From assembly GCF_028389875.1 (NCBI RefSeq), contig NC_084663.1, forward strand, positions 98,879,190 through 98,943,189: DNA of 64,000 bases, in the 5' to 3' direction. The first letter of the stretch is position 1, and each line of letters begins with the position of its first letter. Both the position numbers and the translations under genes were made by a program. Of the stretch, positions 12,801 through 24,800 are shown piece by piece. This DNA comes from Rhea pennata. Taxonomy: Eukaryota; Chordata; Aves; Rheiformes; Rheidae. Below the pieces are notes generated by a model that was not told the DNA's origin, made no database searches, and worked only from the letters and a program-made list of their open reading frames with translations.

Positions 12801-15800
12801 CATTGCCTGCGTGCTAGACGGGGGCAACCTGCTCAGCCCGGCACAAGGTGGCCCCTGCCCGCAGCTTTGTCGCTCTGCTGCCCGGGCAGAGCCTGCCTGG
12901 GCCCCGGTTTTGCACGGGCTGGAAGATCTCTGCTTCAGTAATAACAAAAGAATTAATTAGACCGAAAAAGGGGTGTATCTTAACCTATCTGGTACGCTGA
13001 GCAATTTAGTGCAGAGACAGACAGCTTTAGAGGAAAGGAAGTACAGACGAGCAAACTTGACAGGAAGGCTCATTGCAGTGGGAAAAAAAAAAAAAAACAT
13101 AAGAGAAGGATGGAAGTTTCAAACTATTCTCAGTTCCAAAAGGAGATGTCTTGATCCAGCAGCTAAGTGAAGGTTTTTATGAATTGCACAAAAATTGTGG
13201 TAAATCCGTGAATTAGTCATGAAGCTGCCTCTAGAACAGGGTTTTCACTTCTCCGGTGTGTCTATGGGAAATGATTGAAAATTACAATTCCCTTCTAAAC
13301 AAAATGAATCTGTTCCTTGAACAGAAGAGTAGTCAATATTCTTAAAGCACAGTGAACACCACATTTCTGATTTTCCTTCCTGGGCTTTGTTGTTGTTTTT
13401 GTCGTTGTTGCAATGATAAAAGAGGAGCAGCATTACGTGAAGGAAGTGCAGTTAAACCAGACTTTAGAAATTCCATGCCTTGGGAACGTGACCTCAGAAA
13501 ACCTGTCCAGTTATCCTTTGAAATGGCTAGTGGTAAGTATAACCTTTTCTCTTCTCAGGTACAAATTTAGGAGGAAGGTATTTTTGCAGATACAAATAGA
13601 AACTGGGTTCTGCAGAATGTGTTAAACAAAAGATAAAAGTAGAGTCGGACTGTGACAATAAAGGAAAAAAAATGCAAATGCAGTTTTGCAACATAAACAC
13701 TACAAACAATAGCTGTTAAACAAACAGAGAGGGAAAATTCCATTTTAATTGCTTTTAATTTTTCATGAATACACGTAGAGCAGTTCTGTGGAAAGTGGCA
13801 AGGAACTCAGCAAATTTAACTGAGCTAAAATATTCTTTGCATTAGAATTCTGGGGGATTTTTGCTGTAGTGAAGCATTAATATCTCAAACACAGTTACTG
13901 CATAGAGTAGTGAAATATCAGGCTGCTCTGAAACAGGAAAAAAAAAAGGAGGCTGACAGAATGTTTCTGCTTTCTGTTGACCTCCATGTCCACATGCACG
14001 CAGAAGTCATGCAAACCCAGTTATCCAGCTAACCACTTAAAAACAATTTTTTAGTAATTAGTCAGGAGATATTAAACCAGTTATATTTTTGTACTACATC
14101 TCACTTTCACTATTAACTTCAGTATATGGACACAAGTATCAGTCATCAGTGTCCTTGAGCTTTGCCCATTAGTTTGCATCCAGTGTCACCTGTAACCAAG
14201 AAGCTATCATTGTCGGGGGATTTCTTAGAGGTGACTTTCGAATGTTGTCATTCTTCACTCTTCTACCCCAACTCATAATTCTGTATAAATATCCTCCTCT
14301 TTGCCACTCATTCCTTCCGGACTTAAAATTAGGGAACATGTTTGTAATTAACACTTTTTAGCGTTGGTAGTTCATACTACAAAGACAATTAGCAGGGGAA
14401 GGGAGAAAAACAAAAGACCGGCACCATGACATGTAGGTCACCATGTGTCACTCAGGGTGCTACTTGTAAATATGTATTGAGGCACAAATGTCCAGTATGT
14501 CCTGATTACACCTGCATCTAAGACTGACTGGCACACAGGCATTAACAGCAGATGACTTTCAGCTATTATTATCAGGTATTAACTATCTGAAGCTTAAAAA
14601 CCTGAAGACTGTCTTGAAATTTTGCCCATGTTTAATAAGAAGAGGGTGTTCAGCATGACATATACAGTGAGAAAGTAGCTTTATAGCCCTCTCTGCAGAT
14701 GACAGAGACTGTCCCTAAAAAGACACAGCTATTTACTCCACCTTCCATTGGTAAGATGATGACTGCTATTGGTTTTGAAGGTCTGGAGGATCTTCTCCCA
14801 AAAACATAATGTTTGGGGGAAAAATAGGTGTTGCAAATGTCCAATTACTCCTGAAGTTGCTTCTTGATGTGAGGTGTGAGAGGGAGGATTTTCAGGCTGG
14901 GAATAGGGCTTGTCTACACAAAGAAAGAACATGGAGTGTCCCATCTCCACGCCGTGCATGGGTTGCTCTTTTCACAGGGGGAAAATGGAAGCAAAGAAGA
15001 GCTTGTAACTAAGGAGCCCTCCTCTACTGAAGTATACAGCAATGCCAGTGTGTTGTACAGAGAAAGAATCCACCTGGGTCTGAATAACAGTCTAAAGATT
15101 TTCCCCACCAAGCTCTCCGATGACGGCAAGGTATTTTCGTGCCATGTGCTGTACCACCCAGAGCGAACCCGCAAGAGCAGCACCACAGTGAGAGTCCTGG
15201 GTAAGAGGCTTATGCCAACTGTTCTCTTACATGATCAAATACAACACTCCTGTCTCATTCTGAAGGCAGTAGCTTTTGAAAAAAATATGGGTTTTTTTCT
15301 TAATATTTATATTATTTTTTTCAGCTGCAATAAGTTAATATGTTTGTAAAAACACCATAGTTGTCAGGAAGGATATGAGACAGGTCTTTCAATTTCTGGA
15401 AAGAGAAATGATAGATATGTTTCACTGAGCATATATCAACACTGTTGGCATGCAAATTACCACCAACTCGGCTAAGTTTACAATGGCACTTTGTGGCTTA
15501 TAGGTGGGCACTTCAGCCATCAAGATCTCTGTGGCCCAGCACTGCAGCTGGCCATGCTGCCTGCAGTTAAGAAATCATAGCCCAAATTTATTAAGCAACT
15601 AAAACAATGCGGAAGTTTCAACTGGAAGTATTTCAAAGGCATGTGATTCTTAGTTACAGCCAAAGGCTCTCTTTCTGAAAATGAGGTACTTCTAAGGGAT
15701 CTCAGACCAGTCAGGAGGAGCAGGACCAGTGTACTACAAGTGAACGGGTTGGCATTTCATATCGGGAGCTTTCCGCATCTGTCGTTACTGGCTCTGTTTC

Positions 15801-18800
15801 CTTTCTAGCAGCTTAGGAACGGCTTTACAAATGCTGAGCTACAGCTTAGCGAGAACAAAGCTGCCCGTAGAAAACAGGCTGCACTTCTGCTTGCAGAGCA
15901 GTGCATCTGGAAAATATATTTCCAATACTCCTGGAACGAATGGGTGTTGGGCGATGGGTCTGCCAACGTTGCCTTGACCGTGTGTACTTGTCAGTGGAAG
16001 CTCTGGGATGGTGCAGCCGTGCAAGGCTGCCACCAGAGTGCAAAGAAAGATTCAGCAGGGGGCACTGAAAAAAGTAAGATCTCTGTTTGGGGGCTCTTGG
16101 TCAGTGAAACAAGAGAAATCAAAACAGATTTCCTCTTGCACTTGCATGATTTAGTTGTGTTTGTCAAATAGCTAAAGTGTTGCTTGGTAATCGTTCAAGT
16201 ACATTGACACACTTGAACTCTCCCTCTCCTCTGCTGGTGATCTAGCCTTGTTCCATGTATCTGTTAATTTTAAAGGTTGCTGTATTTATTATTTACCTTG
16301 TACTCTGTATTACTGTGTTGTATGTGGCTGCCTGCATGCTCCCACATCAGCATGTCAGCACAGCAGGAGAGAGGTGCAAGCAAGTGGAACTGTGTCTTTT
16401 GGTGGTTAGCTCTTCTGAAAGTCCCACCACCACTCCGGGCACCATAGGCTGGCTTCTGACCCTGGGGCTCAACTTTTTGGGATAGACAAACAGCCACTGC
16501 AGCTGTCAGCAGCTCTCTCGCTCCTTGTGCCAAAGCTGAATAGAAAATGAAGAAATGCATGTTTACATCCTACTGGGTAGACCCAGCCCCAAACGGCCAC
16601 AGCATGACCTAAAACACTACAGTAAGCGAGTACGATTTCAGCAGTGCCTGATACTGGCCAAAATGGTTGTTTGAAAGGACATGACCAAAGACCCACAACC
16701 TGGCAAAGTTTCCCAGTCCCAGCAAGCCAGTGTCGTGTGAGTACGCTATGTGTGAGGGTTTTGGCCAGCCAGCCATGGGGAGGAGGGCAGGCGAGGGGCA
16801 GGGAGTGCATAGCTGGGTCTCGCTGACAGCGTGAGACTCAACGCTTTGAGCAAATACAGATATTCAGCTGAGAGAGCTTTTTTTAAGAAGGCACTTTTGG
16901 ACTGAAATCCTTAAAAAATACTCTTCTTTTTTTTTTTTTTTTTTTTTTTTTTTGAGTGCAGTTCTTTTAGATGCAAGTTTCTGCAAAGATGCATGGCCTT
17001 TGCATGTCTAACCTTGCCAAATATCGATTTCTCCTTTTTGTAAGAGTAAAAACTCAGCAGCAGAAACCACTATACTAAATACTGAATTTCTGCTAGACCA
17101 AAACATTGGTAAACATCCTAGCAAGACAAATGAATGTCAAACTGTTAACAGGGGCTGAGATGTTAAAAGGAAAGTATCTATTAGATGATTCAGAGCTTTG
17201 CTTGGGAGCTGCTGTATAGAATAGTTGCCCAGAAAATGAGTCTTCTGAAAAAACAGAGGACAGAATCCAATACATATTTGGAAAAGCATACCCTGTTATA
17301 ATAAATAAATAAATAAAGGAAGGAAGAACCGGAAATAGACTAGATGTTATTTTAAACTTTTGCCAACTTTCAGCTATTTTGAAAACCTCAATTTATCCTT
17401 TTCTTTTCTTTTTTTCTTTTTTTTTCCATTTAAAAATGTTTGGTTGTCTTCTGCCAGCCCTGTTACCACACACCACATGTACTGTTTTGGCAAGGTCGAA
17501 ACAAGGATGAAATTTTAAAATATTCATTTCCTGATGGTTAGCATATGCCAACCAAAAAGCAGAGAAAAGAAAAAAAGGAAATTCCACCACAAAAGTACGC
17601 TAATTCCAGAAAACCACAAAGCCCTGAAAAATAAATATGAGTCAGTCCAGGTGTAACCAGTCAGCAAAAAATAGGCAGAAAAGTGGAAATGAAAAAAAGA
17701 GGGAAAAACAGTCCTAGATGGATTCACTGTACAATAAGACAGAGAAACAGCAACAGATTATCTCAGGGCGGAAGTAATGAATGGAGGTGGCCCTGTATTG
17801 GTTAGCAGGCTTAAAAAAATTTAAATAAATAAATAAAAATAAAAGAAGAAGAAGAAGAAGAAGAGAAGAAGAAGAAGAAGAAGAAAAAGAAAAGAAGAAG
17901 AATGCAATGGTGGAGCGCAAAGTGGAGTGTTCTTTGGGAAGAGAAAGACTTACAGATCTCCTAGGTGATCCAGGATCTGTGCTTGCTTCCAGTCCAGTTT
18001 TGAGGCTCAGAAGAATGATTCATCCGAGGCCTCTGAGAGTCGCTATATGTCACCGCAGTTTTAACTGTTCTTTTGTAATAAGTCACTTAATATTATCGCA
18101 CAAGCAGTGATTGCAGTGGTTGTGGTTATGTTTTAATCATTTAGAAATGTTTATGGTGCCTAGTAGCTTTTGTTGATACGGCCACCTGTGGCTAGAACCA
18201 TATACTGTGAAAATGAAGGAAAACAAACAAACACTTTTTCCATTTCTTGTGGATGTGATCATCAGAAATGTGCTGCTTTGATGCAAAAGTAAGTCCTGGG
18301 TTTCCTGCCAGGGCAGGAAGTGCCTGAGGCATGACGTTGTCCAACATCTGCCCAGATGACAGCGATGACAGGGATGTTGGTACCCAAGGTCAATGAACAT
18401 TTTAGGGGATGATGGGGTAGGAAGTGATTAAAGTTTTCGCTGATGACTTTGATCTGCAAACATCTGGAGGGATAACAGCTGAACAGTGGGGTCTTTTTTG
18501 GTAGGCTCTGAAATAGTTGCTCTGTTACCAGGTCTGTGACTGCAGACTGGCTTTAGCTAAGGTCTCCAGAAAAGTGGCCCAAGAAGTTTTTAGAAAGATG
18601 ATGAGACACATCACAGATACTGTGGTAGTGGCTGCTGACATATGCTTGTAACCACTTCCTTGACCTCAAATTTGAGCTCTGCAAGCTTTTGTCTTGCCAG
18701 GTAGCTGAGCGGATGTAGGATTCAATTTACACTTGTTCTATGAAATAAGGCTATTAACTTTCATTAGAAGACCTTTGGTATCCATTTCATTAATACATTT

Positions 18801-21800
18801 TTCATTTGTTCTTCAGCCTACCCTGAAATCTCTGTCACCCTACAAGAGGGTTCATCTGGCACCTTGCAAAAGGTGAGTAATTTTGGAATAAAGAACAACT
18901 TCCATGACTATAACCATGCCGCTTGGTGGTGCTTTGGGACTAGCCAAAGCAGATGGCCTAAATGAATCAGTCAGACCTAGGAGGGCCCTTCAAGCTGCCC
19001 AAGCTCACATGACAAGTAAGTCAACAATTTGCCATCAGTGATTCATATCCCTTCTCCCGAGCTGGTCCTACCCCTCTGCAGGAGGCTGCTTCTGTGAGCA
19101 AAGACAAGAACTAGTTGAGAGCTCCTCTTTGGCGTGGGTAAAAAGTCCGACTTTGCAGCAGCACAAGAAAAGGCTCTAGGGCAGCGTAGAGAGGTGAAGG
19201 AGCTACAGAGAACAGCAGCACAGTGTCACAAAGGAAATGTTGGAAATTTCAGAGCTTTTGGAGTTCTATTATGTTTAGGTTAGTGATCAGCTATTTACAG
19301 AATGTGAATGTGACTTTTTAAAATAAAAATGCAGCTGTGGAAATCATGGCATTTAGTCAAGGGAATAATAGAGCATAGGGAAGGAAATGAAAATACCCAG
19401 GGACACTGGAACAAGTTGGCTTCTAAGAAATAGGCAAGAAAGCAAATACAAACCATTTACTGGTGGTCTTCTCCTTGTGCTTCTATTTTGGATATTTTAC
19501 AGCCAGCCAGTTAGAAGACAACACTGGTTTGATCAAAAAGGCTACCATTCATCTTTAGCAATAATCATCCCCATGCCAGGACATGGAAACTACTTTGAAC
19601 TTGTCGTGAAACCTAGATTTTCCTTTAAGTAAAAAAGCTTACAGCATTTTAATGGCTATGTTTCAATTACAGAAAGTTCCCAAGGAAATGCTACTCTCAT
19701 CCCTTTGGATTTCAGACAGGGTAAATAAATAGCCAAGTTTAGAGGGATTCTTGGAGAGTCTGTTGGACCACATAGACCTCCTTGTGGATTAAGAAAGACC
19801 AGAAGTCTAAAAGACATCCACAAGGGAAGAATTTCCAGCTAAGCTCCTATGTGCTTCTATGGCTTTTTGTCCTTAAACTACAGTTCTTCAAATATGTGAA
19901 AAGCTGCAGCAGAAGGGAAGAGAGTAAGCAGTTTAATGCACATGTACAGACACCGGAAGAAGTGGCAGACTTACACTGTTCAAGGAAGATTTAGATTAGG
20001 CACTGGGAAAGCCTTTCTCATAGTAAGGACTGGGAAACACTGGATTGGGTTTAGCAGATTGTGGTGCCACCATCACTGAGGGAGATGAGGAATGGCAGGA
20101 GTACCACTGACCCTGACTTTGGGCAGGAAGCTGCACTTAGAGTATCACTGCCAATCGCGTTTTCTATTATAACATTAAACAGACAAACATTAAACATTTC
20201 CTCCATAAAGCTGAGGTGAGGATCAGCATCACTGTAATGAGGGTTGATCAAGAGATCCTTCTGAGACATTGACCTTAGGTAGTGATCCCCCTGAGCTGTT
20301 ACCACCTAATTCAAGCTGATGTGGTGCTCCTCTGACTCAGGGCTAGAGATTAAAACAGCTTTAAGTTGCTCCCAAGTTACCTAGTGGATCCATGAAAAGG
20401 TGATATTCTTGCCACGAGTGACATTCTTGCCATGCTTATCATGTGCTCTAAGCAGGACTCTCTCAGCTGGAGTGATCAACTGCTGATGGAAGGATCAGAT
20501 CTAATTCAGATGGCTTAGATCCTGTGGATGCACTTAAGCATATGTTTGGAGGCATCTGCTGTACCATCTGCTTAGTAATGTCAAAACTTAAAAGAGCTGG
20601 TGTTGCATGCTGCAGGCTTTTGTCCAGCTGAGCAAGAACAAGGGGCGCTACTGCCAAGGGTCAGATCAATAGAAACTTTTCCACAAGCCTTTGCCCATCC
20701 TTCACCTCCAAAAAACCCACTATTTCATTTCCTTCTCTTTTCTACCCTTTCCTGTAGAGCTTAAATCTACTCTACAGGTCAGATTTGTATTTCTTTATAG
20801 GCAGCATCTGTAAACATATTATGAACAAAATGTTCATAGTGCTGAAAATAAGTGAATAACAAAGGGAAAAGTGAAGAAAGCAATTACAAAATGAGTTTGA
20901 TGGTTATTTACTGTGGCAAGGTAAGGGCTCCAGCTGGGTAGTTTCAGTCTTCATACTGAAAGACTGACTTCTGCTGGCTGCAATACATCAAGCTTACATT
21001 CAGCTGAATGTATGTACCACTTTCTTCAAAACTGGGTGCAAGAGGGCTTTGTGCTGGATATGTAGTAATACAAATCTCCATGCTTAAATGGAGAAGGCCA
21101 TTTCACTGCTGTAAAAGCCACTAAGTAATTATTAATTGGGAACATCCAGGCAACACAAGGACAAGACTTCCCACCCTCCTTGTGCCCATCCCTGAATCCA
21201 GCCTTGATTTTTTATGCCCTTCCAGTCCTTCCACCTCTTGCATGACATGTCAATTAAGCATAAACATCTGCTCTTTGGAGCTATTAGCATATAACCAGCG
21301 CTATTCCATCTAATGCGTGCAATTTCTTGTGACTTCTGGAAACCTCTGACATATCATGCCCTCTGCAAAGGTATCTAATTTTGCATATCTAAAACATCAT
21401 TGTGCTAGGCAGTCTTTTTCAGGGAATTTGTCTCCTCATTCATTTAAAGAAAGAAGGATTTGTATGACAGTCTGGGGGCGTCTTATTCTTTCCCCTGCAT
21501 ACTGCCCATTACCAATGCCCCTGGTTCTCTGTGTGGGGGACTGCCCAGAGGCGCTGGGCTGGGGGTAGGGAATCACTCCAGGCATTTCTGTCATGATGCA
21601 AAGCTGGGTGATGTTTGAATCCCATCACCCCCAGCCTGGCCTGGGGTATGAGGGTGTCCCTTGATTCTAACTCAACAATCTTTTGAATTAGAAGAATGAT
21701 GGGGAAAAAAAATACAAGGAAAGGGAAGCACACGCTTCTTTGCTGAGTGGGGTGGTGAGTGTATGAGCCTGGAGGAGCAACTCTGCCTGCAACAGATTTT

Positions 21801-24800
21801 GGACCTCTGTAACTGCAACCAGAACAAAAATGTTGGAGACTAATGACTGGCTTTTACTACTCTATAGCCTAATGTTAGCTGTGTGGTGAGGAAGGCGTTT
21901 CCCAAGCCCAGCCTTGTGTGGTACATGGACAGAGAGATCCTGATGGACCAGTCTGGAGGTAATAAACCCTGTTAATGATGCAACCATAGAAATGGTTCAT
22001 AAAAAAAGCAATTGTGGCTATACCATTCCTGCTAAGGGGAGCCTAGAAGTGCACCCGCCACCAAGATGAAGGTGAATATCAGGTATCTGCAGAGAGAACA
22101 GCTGGCGAACAGCTGGGATCACCACGTGCTGTTGCCGTTTGTGGGAACGACAGCTTGGCATAAGCGTGCTGCTCTTGCCAGATCTTTGAATAGGATCTCA
22201 GCAAAGAAACCTTCAGCCACATGAGCTTTCTTTTTAGTGCCAGTACTTTGCGTGGCTCTGAGTTATAGTTTGGATTGTAACGAAAGAGCCTCACAATTTC
22301 TCTTTTTTATTTTCAGAAATGTCTGTAGAACAAGAAGATTCACAAGATAGTGAAGGTTTCTATCAGCTACGATCAACACTGATGTTACATGGGACCCACC
22401 AGGCACATAAGATATTCTCGTGTGCATGTCTCTTTTCCTTCCTCGGGAATGCAACGTGGACTATTTCATCAGAAGAAGTATTTTTTTCTTTTGGTAGGTT
22501 TTCACAGATAGAACACATCTGAAATTTAAAACATTAAGAACACTCAATACACACGTTCTGTTAATCAAAATACTGAGGAAATGCCAAGCATGTGGAAGTT
22601 TTATTATGCAAATTCATTGCACGGCCTGTACAGAGACTCTAAATGAGCTAAAAAGCCTGTCAGAAATGCCAGAATAATCTTAACCAGTTAAAAAGAAAAA
22701 AAAAAGTTCCTGTGCATACTTAAGAAAATGCTTGCTGTTTGTTGAACTGTATCCTGCTGCAATTCTTGTGTCCAAAAATACACTAGCTTAGCTACAAGGC
22801 ACCAGTAAGCTATTATAACCATGCATTTCTCACTGAGCACTCCTAGGAGAAAATCTGCATGCATGCAATGCTGCTCTCATGAAAGGCAAACCCATGGAGT
22901 CAGAGCTGTGTTGAATATCCTCAAGGAGGTCTGTGAAACCATGAGATGCTAGAAATGCTTAGATAGTGGAGAACCTTCCATATTCTCTGTACTCTGAGTT
23001 AGCTGCTTGATTAGGGCAACGTGGAGAAATGTTGTCTCAGGTAGCTGGTGAAAGCTGGAGACGCAGTGGTCGAGAGGTTAACGGCATGCTTGAGGGTGGG
23101 AGGGTGGACAGCAAGAAGGGAAGTCCGATTTCCCTTAGCACCCTCTTGTGCTTGCCCAGGCTTCAGGCTCAACTGCATACTTACATCCTTTTTTCTGTTA
23201 GATGTGCTCCTTGGTGGGCAGATAATATTCCCTTCACAGCCTCCAACGGTGCATCATGCACCTGAGTTGCTACTTACTTCAGCTCAGCTGTATTCTCTTT
23301 TGGCTGGGGCTGTACTTAGCTGGTTTGTTTTTTCCGCAAAGAGAGACTGCATCAGGAATCAAAGCTTTGTCCCCTTGAAATGTAGCTTTGGAGGGTGGGG
23401 AGATGAATGATCATTTTTCTCTAAAATGACTCATTTCACCCAATTTGCAGTTTTGTAGAAATGTATTCAAATCATAGAGTTGTCCATCAAAGAATTGTGC
23501 ATTCTTGCCTGCAGGCTATACTAGAACAATGATAAATCCACTCTATATAAAAATGTTAATATATTTAGAGGTGAGAGAAAGGAAAAAAAATTACTTCTCT
23601 GCTATTTTTTGTGAAGGTGCCACATTAACGCAGTGTGACAAAAAACCCAAGCTAAATTTTCAGCCTTTATAACAAAAGCCTAACTACTTTTAAGAATTCC
23701 TTTTATCTTTTTTTTTTTTTTTCCACAGACAAGTCTAATGAAGTCTCAACCCAAGCTTTCTCCACTGTGGCTTCAGAAGGTATGACAAATTAGAAAGCAA
23801 AATGACTTGGGTCATGTTAGGAGTGCCTCTAGAAGTTACTAAAATACTCTTAAAGCTGTTGGAGAAATGATATTGCAAACTTGTTTCTGAACTGATGGTT
23901 ATGGATCTTTTTCTGCAGCTACAAATTCAGGGAAAATACAATGAACAGGTATTTTTGTAAGGTACTCTGTCATAGTTAAGTCCAAGTATAATTAAACTCT
24001 AGCTTTGAAGGGTACTTAATGTTATTTCTGATGCTTGAGTTGGTGTGAGAATGTAGTTTTTTCAACACTGAACTGACAGTTAAAAGTAACATCTCTACTA
24101 ATGGTTCTACGTTCTGCTTAAGTACACAGCCAAGATCCCAAACACTCTTGCCTAATTAAAGGACTGATGGAATGTTTCTTAATTTGTGTAAATTTGCTAA
24201 ATTCTTGCCCTGCTCCTGCAAGCTTATCTTATTTTTAGCTTATTGCAAATAGACAAACTGGTCTTCTGTACCTCAGCTGAAGCACTTCAAAGCTACATTT
24301 TGCAGTGCAAAGTGTCTCTGCAATCTTCTGTTGGAGCTGCAGGCTCTGGAATATCTAGTGGATGGAGCTATACGGATGCCACCACGGGGTCATATATGTT
24401 ATTTCAAACTGCATGCTAATAAAGTGCAACTGCCTGTATGGAATAAACGCATATAACTCATTCCTGCATTTTGAGTGAGAGACACATCAGTAATTTGGAG
24501 GAGCTGGGACTCCAAACCCTTTTGTCCCCCAAACCATTGCTTTCCCTAGAGATTTCACAGTGCTGTTACCTCAGGTGCTTCTTGTTCCTTGCCGTACCAC
24601 TGGGTTGCTTTGCACACTGAAACATTATTTAGAAAATAAGTGCAATGTGCTGTCTCTCTGCCTTGAATCTTTCAAGGACCCACTTTTCTATACCAGAATA
24701 AGTAACTCTTCCATCCTGAGTAAAGGTGTTTGCTTTGATTTGTTACAGACCTTGGAAATTCAGCACTTCCATCAACCACCATGACTACCTCAGGTGAAAA

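Larger units (their letters stand above)
10031..13422 (+). other. CD96 intron 2
   Basis: A phase 1 intron. It holds a G-rich run (10471-10489), A19 (10841-10859), a probable CR1 3'-end relic (about 10915-10960) and a GC-rich section at about 12.2-12.9 kb with overlapping open frames on both strands that I do not regard as genes. Confidence 0.75.
15201..18816 (+). other. CD96 intron 4
   Basis: A phase 1 intron of 3.6 kb. It contains T27 (16927-16953), (AAAT)n at about 17300-17317, and an (AAAT)n/(GAA)n purine tract at about 17820-17902. No supported exon was seen. Confidence 0.75.

Noticed and set aside
12047..12947. Several overlapping open frames on both strands in CD96 intron 2
   Set aside because: GC-rich and mutually overlapping, with no recognisable protein motif and no splice sites that fit CD96 phases.
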